A stretch of 60,858 nt of DNA from an uncultured Dysgonomonas sp. Its GTDB lineage: Bacteria > Bacteroidota > Bacteroidia > Bacteroidales > Dysgonomonadaceae. The translations under genes were made by a program, and so were the position numbers. Below the pieces are notes generated by a model, which saw only the letters and a program-made list of their open reading frames with translations, did not search any database and was not told the origin of the DNA. Below, piece after piece: positions 37,259-45,546 of this stretch (positions are counted from its first letter, which is position 1; the number at the start of each line of letters is the position of its first letter). The stretch is from the NCBI RefSeq assembly GCF_934668725.1, contig NZ_CAKUOF010000021.1:1-60858 (forward strand). The letters run 5' to 3'.

Positions 37259-38197
37259 TTATAGATCGAATACAGATATATCGGCTACGGATAGTCCAAG
37301 ATTAGTTCCTACATATAGTTTGCTGTCTTTTATTGTAATTGTCTGAATACGATTACTCATCAAGTTGCTATTTGCTGTATTATATAATTGCATATTGTCT
37401 TTGCTCTTAGCGACTAAACCTTTAGGTGTACCCACCCAAAGTGTTTTGTTTTCATCTATTGCCAGAGAAAGTATTATATTAGATGGAATATCCGAATTTT
37501 GGGTGTTGTAGCTAGTCCATTTATTACCATCGAATTTCACTAATCCGCTACAAGTACCTATCCAGACTATGCCGTCATTATCGACCATTAAAGAGTAAAT
37601 GTCATTATTTGGTAAAGGACTGTTATCTCTGTTGTATAACGTCCAATTTTCATTGTTTAAGTATGAGACCCCGTGATAAGTACCAACCCATAGAGTGTTA
37701 TTATTGGTGGCAATAGACAATACTGAGTTATCTCCTAAAAGAGCATTTTGTGTGTTATAGACAGATGTGTCGCCTACAATATCAGCTTTAATTAAACCTT
37801 TATCCCATGTGCCTATCCAGGTATTTCCGTTCTGATCATTGCAGATAACATTGGCTGACATAGAAATAGAAACCTTTTCATCCTTGTTCCAATTTTGATT
37901 AGGTTCAGCTTTATAGATACCTCCTCCCCAAACTCCAGCTCGTTTTAGACCTTGATAATCAATGTTAAAAGATTCGATATAAATACCTTCGGGTGAATCG
38001 GCTATCCATTCTCTATTTTGTTGTTTGTAGATTCCATTAGCAGTTGCTACAAACATATTTCCTGATGGATCGAAACAGATTGCACGTATATCGTTCTTAG
38101 GCGATGTTTGTTCCTCTATTCGAGTGTTTGTCCACTGACTATAAGACTTCAAACTGTATAAACTTAATAGTAATAATACCAAAATCTTAGTTCTCAT
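37259..38197 (-). CDS. Exported regulatory-propeller protein (stand-alone sensor-like)
   Basis: A 312-residue protein from the ATG at 38197, which gives a signal peptide (MRTKILVLLLLSLYSLKSYS) and a 4-bp overlap with the upstream gene; an earlier in-frame start exists at 38224. The body consists of about six two-component-regulator propeller repeats (patterns such as GNTWIGTWDKGLIKAD, NTLWVGTYHGVSYLNN, GIVWIGTCSGLVKFD). In hybrid two-component systems such repeats form the periplasmic glycan sensor, but here no Y_Y_Y, histidine kinase or regulator domain follows. It may be a free periplasmic glycan-binding protein. Its position between DUF4434 and GH20 genes supports a role in the same pathway. 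Confidence 0.8.
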   Translation of the reverse strand: MRTKILVLLLLSLYSLKSYSQWTNTRIEEQTSPKNDIRAICFDPSGNMFVATANGIYKQQNREWIADSPEGIYIESFNIDYQGLKRAGVWGGGIYKAEPNQNWNKDEKVSISMSANVICNDQNGNTWIGTWDKGLIKADIVGDTSVYNTQNALLGDNSVLSIATNNNTLWVGTYHGVSYLNNENWTLYNRDNSPLPNNDIYSLMVDNDGIVWIGTCSGLVKFDGNKWTSYNTQNSDIPSNIILSLAIDENKTLWVGTPKGLVAKSKDNMQLYNTANSNLMSNRIQTITIKDSKLYVGTNLGLSVADISVFDL

Positions 38198-39273
38198 AGC
38201 AATCCTTGTTGTTTTTTGTACCAAGTCATATAATCAGAATAAAGCTCCTCAGCCCTTGTGTGTCCAATCTTCGAAATAGATCCGGGTTTACTCATCAAGC
38301 CTTGATATTGATAGATCAATATATTTTCGACAAATGGCGTGATATCTTCCATCTGAGCCAATACCCGATCGATAACCGAAGGAACTAAAGCACTGGTATA
38401 AACATCTTTCTCGAATTCAAAGATTTCCAGATCAGCCCATAATCTCGAGCGTCCGGCTTTATTATGCATACGATATAAAGCCTCAAAGTATTTTCCGGCG
38501 GCTCCCACTTTTGTCTTTTTTACCCCCACTTCGTCTTGATAGGCAATAATGTCAACATCTAGACGTTCTAATTGGCGAATATAAAGATCATCGTAACGGA
38601 TCGACTTGGTTCCATAAGGTGCAATCAGAGTCTTGGCTCGAGGTGTAAGTTGATGAGCAACCTCCGAGCAACGATTTACATATTTAATTGTTGTCTCATC
38701 GATTGTATTGAATATGCCTGTTTCATTGGGAAAATACCATCCATAGAAGCTTGTATGATGCGAATATTTTTGAGCCACCTCTTCCATTCCTTTTTCACGT
38801 AAAATTGCTATATCTTTATCGGTCATCATTTTGTCGACATTCCTGAAGTCAGACCAGAAATCATTACTAATGAAGAATTTCAAGCCAAATTCATCAGCTG
38901 CATTCAATACAACTTCAAGCGGATCTTTACAGATATAATCATATCGAGGTTGTAAATTAGTAGGATAGAATGTTTTTCCATTATCGGCGACAGACATCAA
39001 TATCAAATATTGCATACCTGTTTCGCTGATATCTTTAATTAGATTATGCCACTGACCATCGGTAAACTCACTCAACATCGGATTCCAGTAAACACCTTCA
39101 ACATCGAGATGATGCTTAAATTCAAACCAAGTTCCGGCAATTGGCTTGATGCAGGAGGTACATTTTTTGTTAGATGGAAGTTTATTTTTGACTTGCCCTA
39201 ACAATGAATTATTCACTGCGAATAAAGCTGTACTAGCACAACAAAGCTGAATAAATTTGCGTCTGTCCATCAT
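38194..39273 (-). CDS. DUF4434 TIM-barrel protein (copy 1)
   Basis: A 359-residue exported protein starting MMDRRKFIQLCCASTALFAV, a Tat-like or Sec signal. The body fits DUF4434: GTWFEFKHHLDVEGVYWNPM, DNGKTFYPTNL, GWYFPNETGIFN and DVDIIAYQDEVGVKK are spaced as in a glycoside-hydrolase-like TIM barrel with conserved acidic residues after strands. Enzymatic activity is not established for the family. A paralog is encoded at 51411, the first gene of the same operon. Overlaps the preceding gene by 4 bp and the next by 4 bp. Confidence 0.75.
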   Translation of the reverse strand: MMDRRKFIQLCCASTALFAVNNSLLGQVKNKLPSNKKCTSCIKPIAGTWFEFKHHLDVEGVYWNPMLSEFTDGQWHNLIKDISETGMQYLILMSVADNGKTFYPTNLQPRYDYICKDPLEVVLNAADEFGLKFFISNDFWSDFRNVDKMMTDKDIAILREKGMEEVAQKYSHHTSFYGWYFPNETGIFNTIDETTIKYVNRCSEVAHQLTPRAKTLIAPYGTKSIRYDDLYIRQLERLDVDIIAYQDEVGVKKTKVGAAGKYFEALYRMHNKAGRSRLWADLEIFEFEKDVYTSALVPSVIDRVLAQMEDITPFVENILIYQYQGLMSKPGSISKIGHTRAEELYSDYMTWYKKQQGLL

Positions 39274-40724
39274 CTTTTTATTTTTTGAGTATATGCCTTC
39301 CCGAAACGATCGGTTACACGAATTTCTATTGCAGCACTACTATTTATAGGTGTTGCTTTAAACATATGTTTGTTAGGTATAGCCGCTATCCAGTCGTATG
39401 TTATTTTTTCTTTATCATTACATAATTGTTGTGCTGCGGGATCATAACCTGTATAATGCTCCATTTCTCCAGCAAGAATGCCGTCTTCGAGCCATTCTAC
39501 TTTCCATGCCGAATCCCAATTCCACACATTGGCTATGACCTGACCGGGGTGTTCAGAAGAGCTACCAACCGGATAAACTCTCATTTGATAATCAGTCGGA
39601 TAACCAACTCCTTTGTAGTACCAAGACACATTGTTGCCATTAACTTCGTATACCCCATAACCTTGCGGTGTGCCATCAAGACAAATATCTCCTAACCACC
39701 ATGTTCCACAGACCGATGCTGTATTGTGTTCAAAAATATTGTGATCATGCTCTATATTGAGGTTATAATGCATATGTCCCGATATAATATGAGTATTATA
39801 AGGTTTCAGCAAATTGAATAATGCCTGTGCATTTACTGTTTGATCGGCAATGAGATCATAATTATATTGAAAAGGCTCTTTTTTATTTGTCAGACGTGCA
39901 GGTATATGCATGACCAAAAATACCAGATTGCTATCCTGTATGTGTGATAAGTCTTGTTCGAGCCAATTAAATGTTTTTTCATCTATATAGCCCATATAGA
40001 AATAATCGCGTCCGATGAAAAAGTTATTATTAATGACAATGTAATGTGCATTACCTTTGTTGAAAGAGTAATGGGTCGGACCAAAATAATTACTAAATGT
40101 GCGATCAGAGGTTTCGTGTGTGCGACCGTAATAATCCATATCGTGATTACCTATGCTGCGAAATATGGGTAAATCAATAGATTTAGCCGTTTCGATATAT
40201 AATGGGAATAGTAAAGGGCTATCGCCAACGATATCACCACAGTCAATACTGAATTGATGGATACCTGTATATTTGTCTTTTTCAGAGTTTAGATCATTTA
40301 TCACTCTTTTATACCCAACGTTTAGGTCTTTTGGTTGTGTTACCTGCACATCGGTCTGAACAAAAAAGACGTGATGTGTATCGTCTTCATCATTACGGAT
40401 AAGTTCAAAATTGTAATTTGATTTTCCTTTTTCTATTTTTTGATAAAACTGGGGGATCGTAGAATCTTTCACCTTTGAATGATATCCCGTCGGAGTGGTA
40501 ATATATACGAATCCTTCTTCGCCAAACGATGGGATAGTATAAAAACCATCATCATCAGTCAAAACACAGATTGTACCATCGGTCACTTGAACATTGCCTA
40601 GAGCTTTATCCAGGCTTGTAACTCTTCCTTTCAATACATTGTCATGTGCCTCTGCATGTACATTTGTACATGCAAGAAACACAATGAAACAAACTATGCG
40701 AGCTGTCATATTATTTAGATTCAA
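39270..40724 (-). CDS. Exported calcineurin-like metallophosphoesterase
   Basis: A 484-residue secreted protein. The start may instead be the ATG at 40709 (MTARIVCFIVFLACTNVHA, clean signal peptide), which would remove a 14-bp overlap. Domains: an N-terminal carboxypeptidase-like beta domain (about 28-110), a metallophosphoesterase core (about 118-350) and a C-terminal beta domain (about 360-484). Metal-site motifs are TDVQ (where many relatives have DxH), CGDIVGD, GNHD, MHIP and GHMH. Predicted to cleave phosphomono- or diesters in the periplasm or at the surface. Its inclusion in a glycan operon implies a phosphorylated or phosphodiester-linked substrate (inference). Confidence 0.85.
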   Translation of the reverse strand: MNLNNMTARIVCFIVFLACTNVHAEAHDNVLKGRVTSLDKALGNVQVTDGTICVLTDDDGFYTIPSFGEEGFVYITTPTGYHSKVKDSTIPQFYQKIEKGKSNYNFELIRNDEDDTHHVFFVQTDVQVTQPKDLNVGYKRVINDLNSEKDKYTGIHQFSIDCGDIVGDSPLLFPLYIETAKSIDLPIFRSIGNHDMDYYGRTHETSDRTFSNYFGPTHYSFNKGNAHYIVINNNFFIGRDYFYMGYIDEKTFNWLEQDLSHIQDSNLVFLVMHIPARLTNKKEPFQYNYDLIADQTVNAQALFNLLKPYNTHIISGHMHYNLNIEHDHNIFEHNTASVCGTWWLGDICLDGTPQGYGVYEVNGNNVSWYYKGVGYPTDYQMRVYPVGSSSEHPGQVIANVWNWDSAWKVEWLEDGILAGEMEHYTGYDPAAQQLCNDKEKITYDWIAAIPNKHMFKATPINSSAAIEIRVTDRFGKAYTQKIKR

Positions 40725-42090
40725 CTGTTGCTAAATAGGTATCAATGCCTTTTTTTACATCTCCCCAATAATCATATTTTTTGAGGTGTATGATGTCAAA
40801 CAAAAAATAACCATCGCTCGAATTGATCGCTGCATCGACAGTATTAATCACTGCTTGATTGAGATTTACACCTACCGGAGTTCCCCAGTTCCCCACATCG
40901 GGACCACCTGAGTATTTAACATCACCCATCAACAAGTCTTTAGCTTTTTTGCAGAAACCTTGAACAGTCCATTCTGTACTACCATAGACTTTGTCAGCAG
41001 AAGCATAAGCTCCCAACAAAAGGTAGTCTAAATGATCGGCGTAACCGAAGTCTTTATAGTTTTCGGTAGCCCATTTTGGATAATAAGATGCAGTATTGAA
41101 TTTAGGACTAGCCCAGTTTACACCTACACCGTAATAGTTGGAATACCATGCACCAACATATACTCCAAACTGAATGTTATTGTTTACTCCTTTGACTGTT
41201 GTACGAGCTTTCACTATAAAGTCGTGAATAATTTTCACCCTAAATTCCAGCCACTTTTTGAAATAAGGAGGAAGTGTTGTCGGCAAAGCTTGATATTCGG
41301 ACATATTGGGAGCCATAACATCGGCAGGAAAATTGGTTACTTCTTCTCCGATATACTTCTCGAATTCTTTACGGGTATATTCCGAGAAGTCGCTGGTCAT
41401 ACCGTCGAAACGACATCTGTCTAAGAAGATACCATCTAGCTTATATTTTGCTAAATCGCTCAAAATACTTAACATATAATTCTGAACTTCGGGCTTTACA
41501 GGATTAAAAAATTTAGCAGAGTAGCTATCGTCCGAAACATCCAGTATATTCTTAACACCACCCTCAAGGTTAAGAGAGGTTGCCCAATCGTGTTTCGACT
41601 CGTCTCTGAATAATAATCCTTGCTCACCTAAGCCATAGGGATATTTGTTACCTCCAACAAAGGTGTTTATAGCTGCATGAACTTTTAAACCTAATTCATG
41701 ACCAGCATCGATAAATGCCTGAAGATAATCCCACGAAACGGTACGTTCATAAAAAGCATAACTACCATCAGGTGCCCAGTAATCGAGTTTTGTTACATAT
41801 TGGGCTACTGAACTCTTGAATAATACATCCCCCATAGTCGGGCGTACATCTACTACAACGTCTGTAAATCCAGTATTTTTAGCCAGAGTAAGATCTCTTT
41901 TTATATTTTCTTTGCTATTAGCATAGTCGGGGAAATTAGCTGCTGCATCGATCCACAAATAGCGCGGTTTTACCGAATTGTCACTTTCTCCACCCCAATT
42001 CCAATCGGGAATTTTATCATCGTCGTTACTGCATGCACTAGAACCTAATAACAAGGTGAAAAAGAATAGTAAATATTTTAATTTTTTCAT
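40711..42090 (-). CDS. GHL10 family glycoside hydrolase-like lipoprotein (copy 2)
   Basis: A 459-residue lipoprotein (lipobox LLGSSAC, C20) of the GHL10/PF02638 family, clearly paralogous to 32096. Matching motifs are FTDVVVDVRPTMGDVLF, GLKVHAAINTFVGG, KLDGIFLDRCRFDG and GVYVGAWYSNYYGVGVNWAS. Predicted TIM barrel with catalytic acids after strands 4 and 7 (inference). Two diverged copies in one operon suggest related but distinct linkages. A 12-bp stem hairpin (42108-42145) precedes it in the mRNA, separating the SusCD part of the operon from the enzymes. Confidence 0.82.
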   Translation of the reverse strand: MKKLKYLLFFFTLLLGSSACSNDDDKIPDWNWGGESDNSVKPRYLWIDAAANFPDYANSKENIKRDLTLAKNTGFTDVVVDVRPTMGDVLFKSSVAQYVTKLDYWAPDGSYAFYERTVSWDYLQAFIDAGHELGLKVHAAINTFVGGNKYPYGLGEQGLLFRDESKHDWATSLNLEGGVKNILDVSDDSYSAKFFNPVKPEVQNYMLSILSDLAKYKLDGIFLDRCRFDGMTSDFSEYTRKEFEKYIGEEVTNFPADVMAPNMSEYQALPTTLPPYFKKWLEFRVKIIHDFIVKARTTVKGVNNNIQFGVYVGAWYSNYYGVGVNWASPKFNTASYYPKWATENYKDFGYADHLDYLLLGAYASADKVYGSTEWTVQGFCKKAKDLLMGDVKYSGGPDVGNWGTPVGVNLNQAVINTVDAAINSSDGYFLFDIIHLKKYDYWGDVKKGIDTYLATVESK

Positions 42091-42107
42091 ATTCTACAAA
42101 CATTTTA

Positions 42108-42145
42108 AAATACAGGATACGAAATCATTTCCCTATCCTGTATTT
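42108..42145 (-). promoter_or_regulatory. Intra-operon hairpin between binding and enzyme genes
   Basis: Perfect 12-bp stem AAATACAGGATA (42108-42119) with 42134-42145, 14-nt loop, followed on the minus strand by TTTT. It could cause partial termination or processing, so that the SusC/SusD/lipoprotein genes are expressed more than the downstream enzymes. Confidence 0.55.
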
Positions 42146-42157
42146 GAAGGAAAAATA

Positions 42158-43864
42158 TTACTTATCTATACAATTGAAACTATAAGCTCCAACTATTTTG
42201 TTATTATTATCCCAATAGTATAGATGTAAATAGAAGCCATTAGAAGAAGGAACTAATAGTACATCACCATTGGCAGATATACCATCGCCACTTGCCAGAT
42301 TAGAGCCTAATACTGTTTTGAAAGCAAGGGCTGAAGAGTTGGAAACATCTCCGGTCAGACTACCTACACTTGTTATATCAAACAGATATACCATACCTTT
42401 GATACCCCATTGTGGAAAATGTGATGTAGATCCCACGACCAGATAGCGGGCATTGTTAAATGTACGGACATCCAACCTGTTCTGATTCATAGCCCAACTA
42501 TTTCCACTACCATCCGACACAGTCGCTGTTCCCGCATTATTAGTACCATTGACATAATAAACTACATTACTGTCATAAGCTCCGGTAAAGTAACCATCCA
42601 AAACATTTGTCGATACCGGTGCTACTTGTGTATTGGTAGCTCCGCCCCCCCAAGATTGCACTCCAGTAAAGGTTACTACTTGTGCTGCTCCGGGAACTCC
42701 ACCTGATACGATCCATCTTACAACTTGACTCGAATTGGTGATGCCGGCAATTCCATCACAAGTCGCTACAATCTGGGCTTCACCATCAAGATTCCCTTGT
42801 ACCAATATACGAGATATAGGTAGTCCAGATGTGTTTTGATAAGACAGGTATAGAGTTGGTGCTTTTTTCACAGACTTAGTACGATAAATATTTAGTTTTT
42901 CTCCTGACTGAGCTGTATTCGATATAATCAAGTTATCATTGTTATCATTAGCCACACTTCCTGTAGAAGAAGCTCCACCAAGTACAATAGTTCCCAATTT
43001 AGCACCAGTCATACGATTCAAATAAATCGGTGTAGACCCATCTCCGCTTGACATGATTAAATAATTTCCGATAGCAGCCAATGTCGTTTGTCCTGTACCC
43101 CAACTCAATCCTAAATCTAACGGGTTGGCTGACCATAAGTTAGTTTCCGTTCCTGGAGTAAACCCATATCCAACTTTATTCGGAATTTCTTTTTTAACGG
43201 TGTATGTTTTTTTAGTTATACCATCCTGAGCGGTCACTGTAAATTCGACAGGCGAATTGAAATTATACACTTCATTTACAACATCCTTATCAATAGTTGC
43301 ATGTGGCGAAATAGACAAATCTACTTTAACTGTTGACAAATCATCGGGTGTAATAAGCGATATTGTACCTTTTGCATCATCTATCGCACCTGTTACCGAT
43401 ATTTCGTTAGCAGCATCTTCAATCGAAAAATATGTGATGTTGCATGATGTCAGTTTATATATTTCTCCCGTAATAATAATATTACGAACTGTACCGTTGG
43501 GTAGAAATAATTTGAAATGATTTTCTTTAGTTAAATCCAGAATTGTCAACTCCGGTTCGATGCGGCAGTTATTATCCAATTCGGCACGTACCCTCATTCG
43601 GTTGATGGATGTCATGTTATCACTAGCTTCGGGATAATACCAAGGCACTTTTATTACAATATTTGTTATATCGCGATCGGTAATCTTTGTTTTAAAAATT
43701 GCATTAGGAGCAACTTCCAGTTTATAGTCGCCTTCGGTGAAACTTGCTTCGATACTCGTGATCGGTTCTCGTTCGATAGATTGCTGAACTTCATCTTCTT
43801 TTTGACATCCGAAAAATAAGAGTAACCACAAACCAGCTAAAATATAGAAAATGTTCTTTTTCAT
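42158..43864 (-). CDS. DUF5018-type surface lipoprotein, SusE/F position
   Basis: A 568-residue lipoprotein with lipobox LLLFFGC (C20). The N-terminal half is beta-sandwich-like and contains the VTAQDGITKKTYTVKKEI pattern of DUF5018 and related domains. The C-terminal half (about 240-568), with repeated aromatic/glycine strands such as NYLIMSSGDGST and RYLVVGSTSHFPQWG, looks like a beta-propeller. It lies directly downstream of susD, the usual place of SusE/SusF-type surface glycan-binding proteins, so capture of the target glycan at the cell surface is its likely role. Family naming is moderately sure. Confidence 0.7.
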   Translation of the reverse strand: MKKNIFYILAGLWLLLFFGCQKEDEVQQSIEREPITSIEASFTEGDYKLEVAPNAIFKTKITDRDITNIVIKVPWYYPEASDNMTSINRMRVRAELDNNCRIEPELTILDLTKENHFKLFLPNGTVRNIIITGEIYKLTSCNITYFSIEDAANEISVTGAIDDAKGTISLITPDDLSTVKVDLSISPHATIDKDVVNEVYNFNSPVEFTVTAQDGITKKTYTVKKEIPNKVGYGFTPGTETNLWSANPLDLGLSWGTGQTTLAAIGNYLIMSSGDGSTPIYLNRMTGAKLGTIVLGGASSTGSVANDNNDNLIISNTAQSGEKLNIYRTKSVKKAPTLYLSYQNTSGLPISRILVQGNLDGEAQIVATCDGIAGITNSSQVVRWIVSGGVPGAAQVVTFTGVQSWGGGATNTQVAPVSTNVLDGYFTGAYDSNVVYYVNGTNNAGTATVSDGSGNSWAMNQNRLDVRTFNNARYLVVGSTSHFPQWGIKGMVYLFDITSVGSLTGDVSNSSALAFKTVLGSNLASGDGISANGDVLLVPSSNGFYLHLYYWDNNNKIVGAYSFNCIDK

Positions 43865-43885
43865 AATAAAATTGATTTTAGAAGA

Positions 43886-45526
43886 TTATTGCCATTCCGG
43901 ATATTGTTTTACTAAAGAGTTGGCCTGTAACTCATCTTGAGGTAAAGGTATGCGATACATTTTCTTGGGGAAATTTCGGCTCTGTCCGTCACAATCGACA
44001 TAAGTATACTTAAAAGTACCATCTCCGTTATTCTCAATTTTGAGCCCATGCACTCTTAGTCCTGTAAATGCAGTTTCGGCTAATCCCCAACGTCTCATAT
44101 CCCAATAATACAGTCCCTCGTATGCCAACTCTACTTTCCGTTCCTGCCGAATAGCTTTCATCAAATTGTCTCCAGTCAAATTTTTATATGGAAGTGCAAC
44201 TCTAGTGCGTATACGCCTGACTGCCGCATTGGCATTTATTGGATCATTTGTTTTGTAACAGGCTTCAGCATAATTAAGCAAAACCTCGGCAAAACGGATG
44301 GCAATCCATGGCTGAGTTCCCCCTTGTATTTCATCGAAATTATGTTTTTCATCCACTAATTTACGAAGGTAATAACCCGTTGTTGTCCGTCCATCAGGAA
44401 CAGGATCGGTACGCCATGCAGCCCAACCATCTTTACCTCCAATGTATGGTTCTATCGAACGACCTTTCCAAGATGATCCATTATACAGTACGGTAGCATG
44501 AAAGCGAGGCTCGAGTTGATCATAAGGGGGTGTCTCGTAAGTACCAGAAAGATTATGCCAAGGCGTCCAATCAGGGAAACCCCCTGTAGCTAATTCGAAT
44601 GACTCCACCATTTCCTGAGTTGGTGTCCCATATCCTCCAGAAAGCACATTTCCGGCATCCCCTTTAGGCGAATAATAATTATCAAAACCCTGCGTCATCC
44701 CAGCTTTGTCATAACTATACTGAAGGATAGCTTCGACAGAATTAGATGTAAAAGCATCTTTATATTGAGGTGTCAGATCATAACCCATTTTTTCAACTTC
44801 TAAAGCCGCCGTTTTTACTGCATCCCATCTTTCGGCATATAACATGGCTCTAGTCATAAAAGCCCATGCTGCACCACTGCTTACACGTCCGTTTGCTGAT
44901 TTAGAAACAGGGAGATTTTTGGCTGCAAACATAAGGTCTGCTTCTACCATGTCCCAGCCTTCTTTTTCGGAATTAAGAGCTTTATCAATGGCAATTTGAG
45001 ACAAGTCTTTGTCATATAGAATAACATCTTTATAACGCTTAATAAGGTCATGATACACCATTGCTCTGAAAAAACGCATCTCAGCTTCAAGACGTAATTT
45101 GTCTGTCTCGCTGATTCCACTTCCATATTTGTCGAGATATGCTAAACCTTGGTTGATATATCTAAGCCACTTGTAACGATCAGACCAACCTCCTAGATAT
45201 GTAGAAACATAATTGGGAGTAAGTACAGTTCCGCCATAGGCTAGTTCGTTCGGAATATACATGTAAGCATTATAGGTCATTGACCCATATTTGAATATGT
45301 CTGTAAACCCTTCGGTCATCCCTGCTGAAGATTGTTGTTCACCAAATGTTCCCAAGTCGCTGATATAGTGGTAGAAATTATTTATAGCTAACTCGGCATT
45401 CGTTACATTAGACCATATGACCTTATCTGATGCTCCATCGGTCGGGGTCATGTCTAAATAATCGCTACATGATGGAAAGAGTAATGCAACCCCTAAGGAT
45501 ATAGCACTTAATACTTTATATTTCAT
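43886..45526 (-). CDS. SusD/RagB family glycan-binding lipoprotein
   Basis: A 546-residue outer-membrane lipoprotein (lipobox LLFPSC, C20) that caps the SusC transporter and binds oligosaccharide. It has the N-terminal SusD-like segment (SDYLDMTPTDGASDKVIWSN), the TPR helices with AEMRFFRAMVYHDLIKRYKDV, and the C-terminal RagB part (ANAAVRRIRTRVALP, AIRQERKVELAYEGLYYWDMRRWG, YRIPLPQDEL). The gene is 21 bp downstream of susC and 22 bp upstream of the DUF5018 lipoprotein gene, a standard SusCD-plus-SGBP arrangement. The bound glycan is not known. Confidence 0.95.
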   Translation of the reverse strand: MKYKVLSAISLGVALLFPSCSDYLDMTPTDGASDKVIWSNVTNAELAINNFYHYISDLGTFGEQQSSAGMTEGFTDIFKYGSMTYNAYMYIPNELAYGGTVLTPNYVSTYLGGWSDRYKWLRYINQGLAYLDKYGSGISETDKLRLEAEMRFFRAMVYHDLIKRYKDVILYDKDLSQIAIDKALNSEKEGWDMVEADLMFAAKNLPVSKSANGRVSSGAAWAFMTRAMLYAERWDAVKTAALEVEKMGYDLTPQYKDAFTSNSVEAILQYSYDKAGMTQGFDNYYSPKGDAGNVLSGGYGTPTQEMVESFELATGGFPDWTPWHNLSGTYETPPYDQLEPRFHATVLYNGSSWKGRSIEPYIGGKDGWAAWRTDPVPDGRTTTGYYLRKLVDEKHNFDEIQGGTQPWIAIRFAEVLLNYAEACYKTNDPINANAAVRRIRTRVALPYKNLTGDNLMKAIRQERKVELAYEGLYYWDMRRWGLAETAFTGLRVHGLKIENNGDGTFKYTYVDCDGQSRNFPKKMYRIPLPQDELQANSLVKQYPEWQ

Positions 45527-45546
45527 AGTTGTACGAATTTTAGTTA

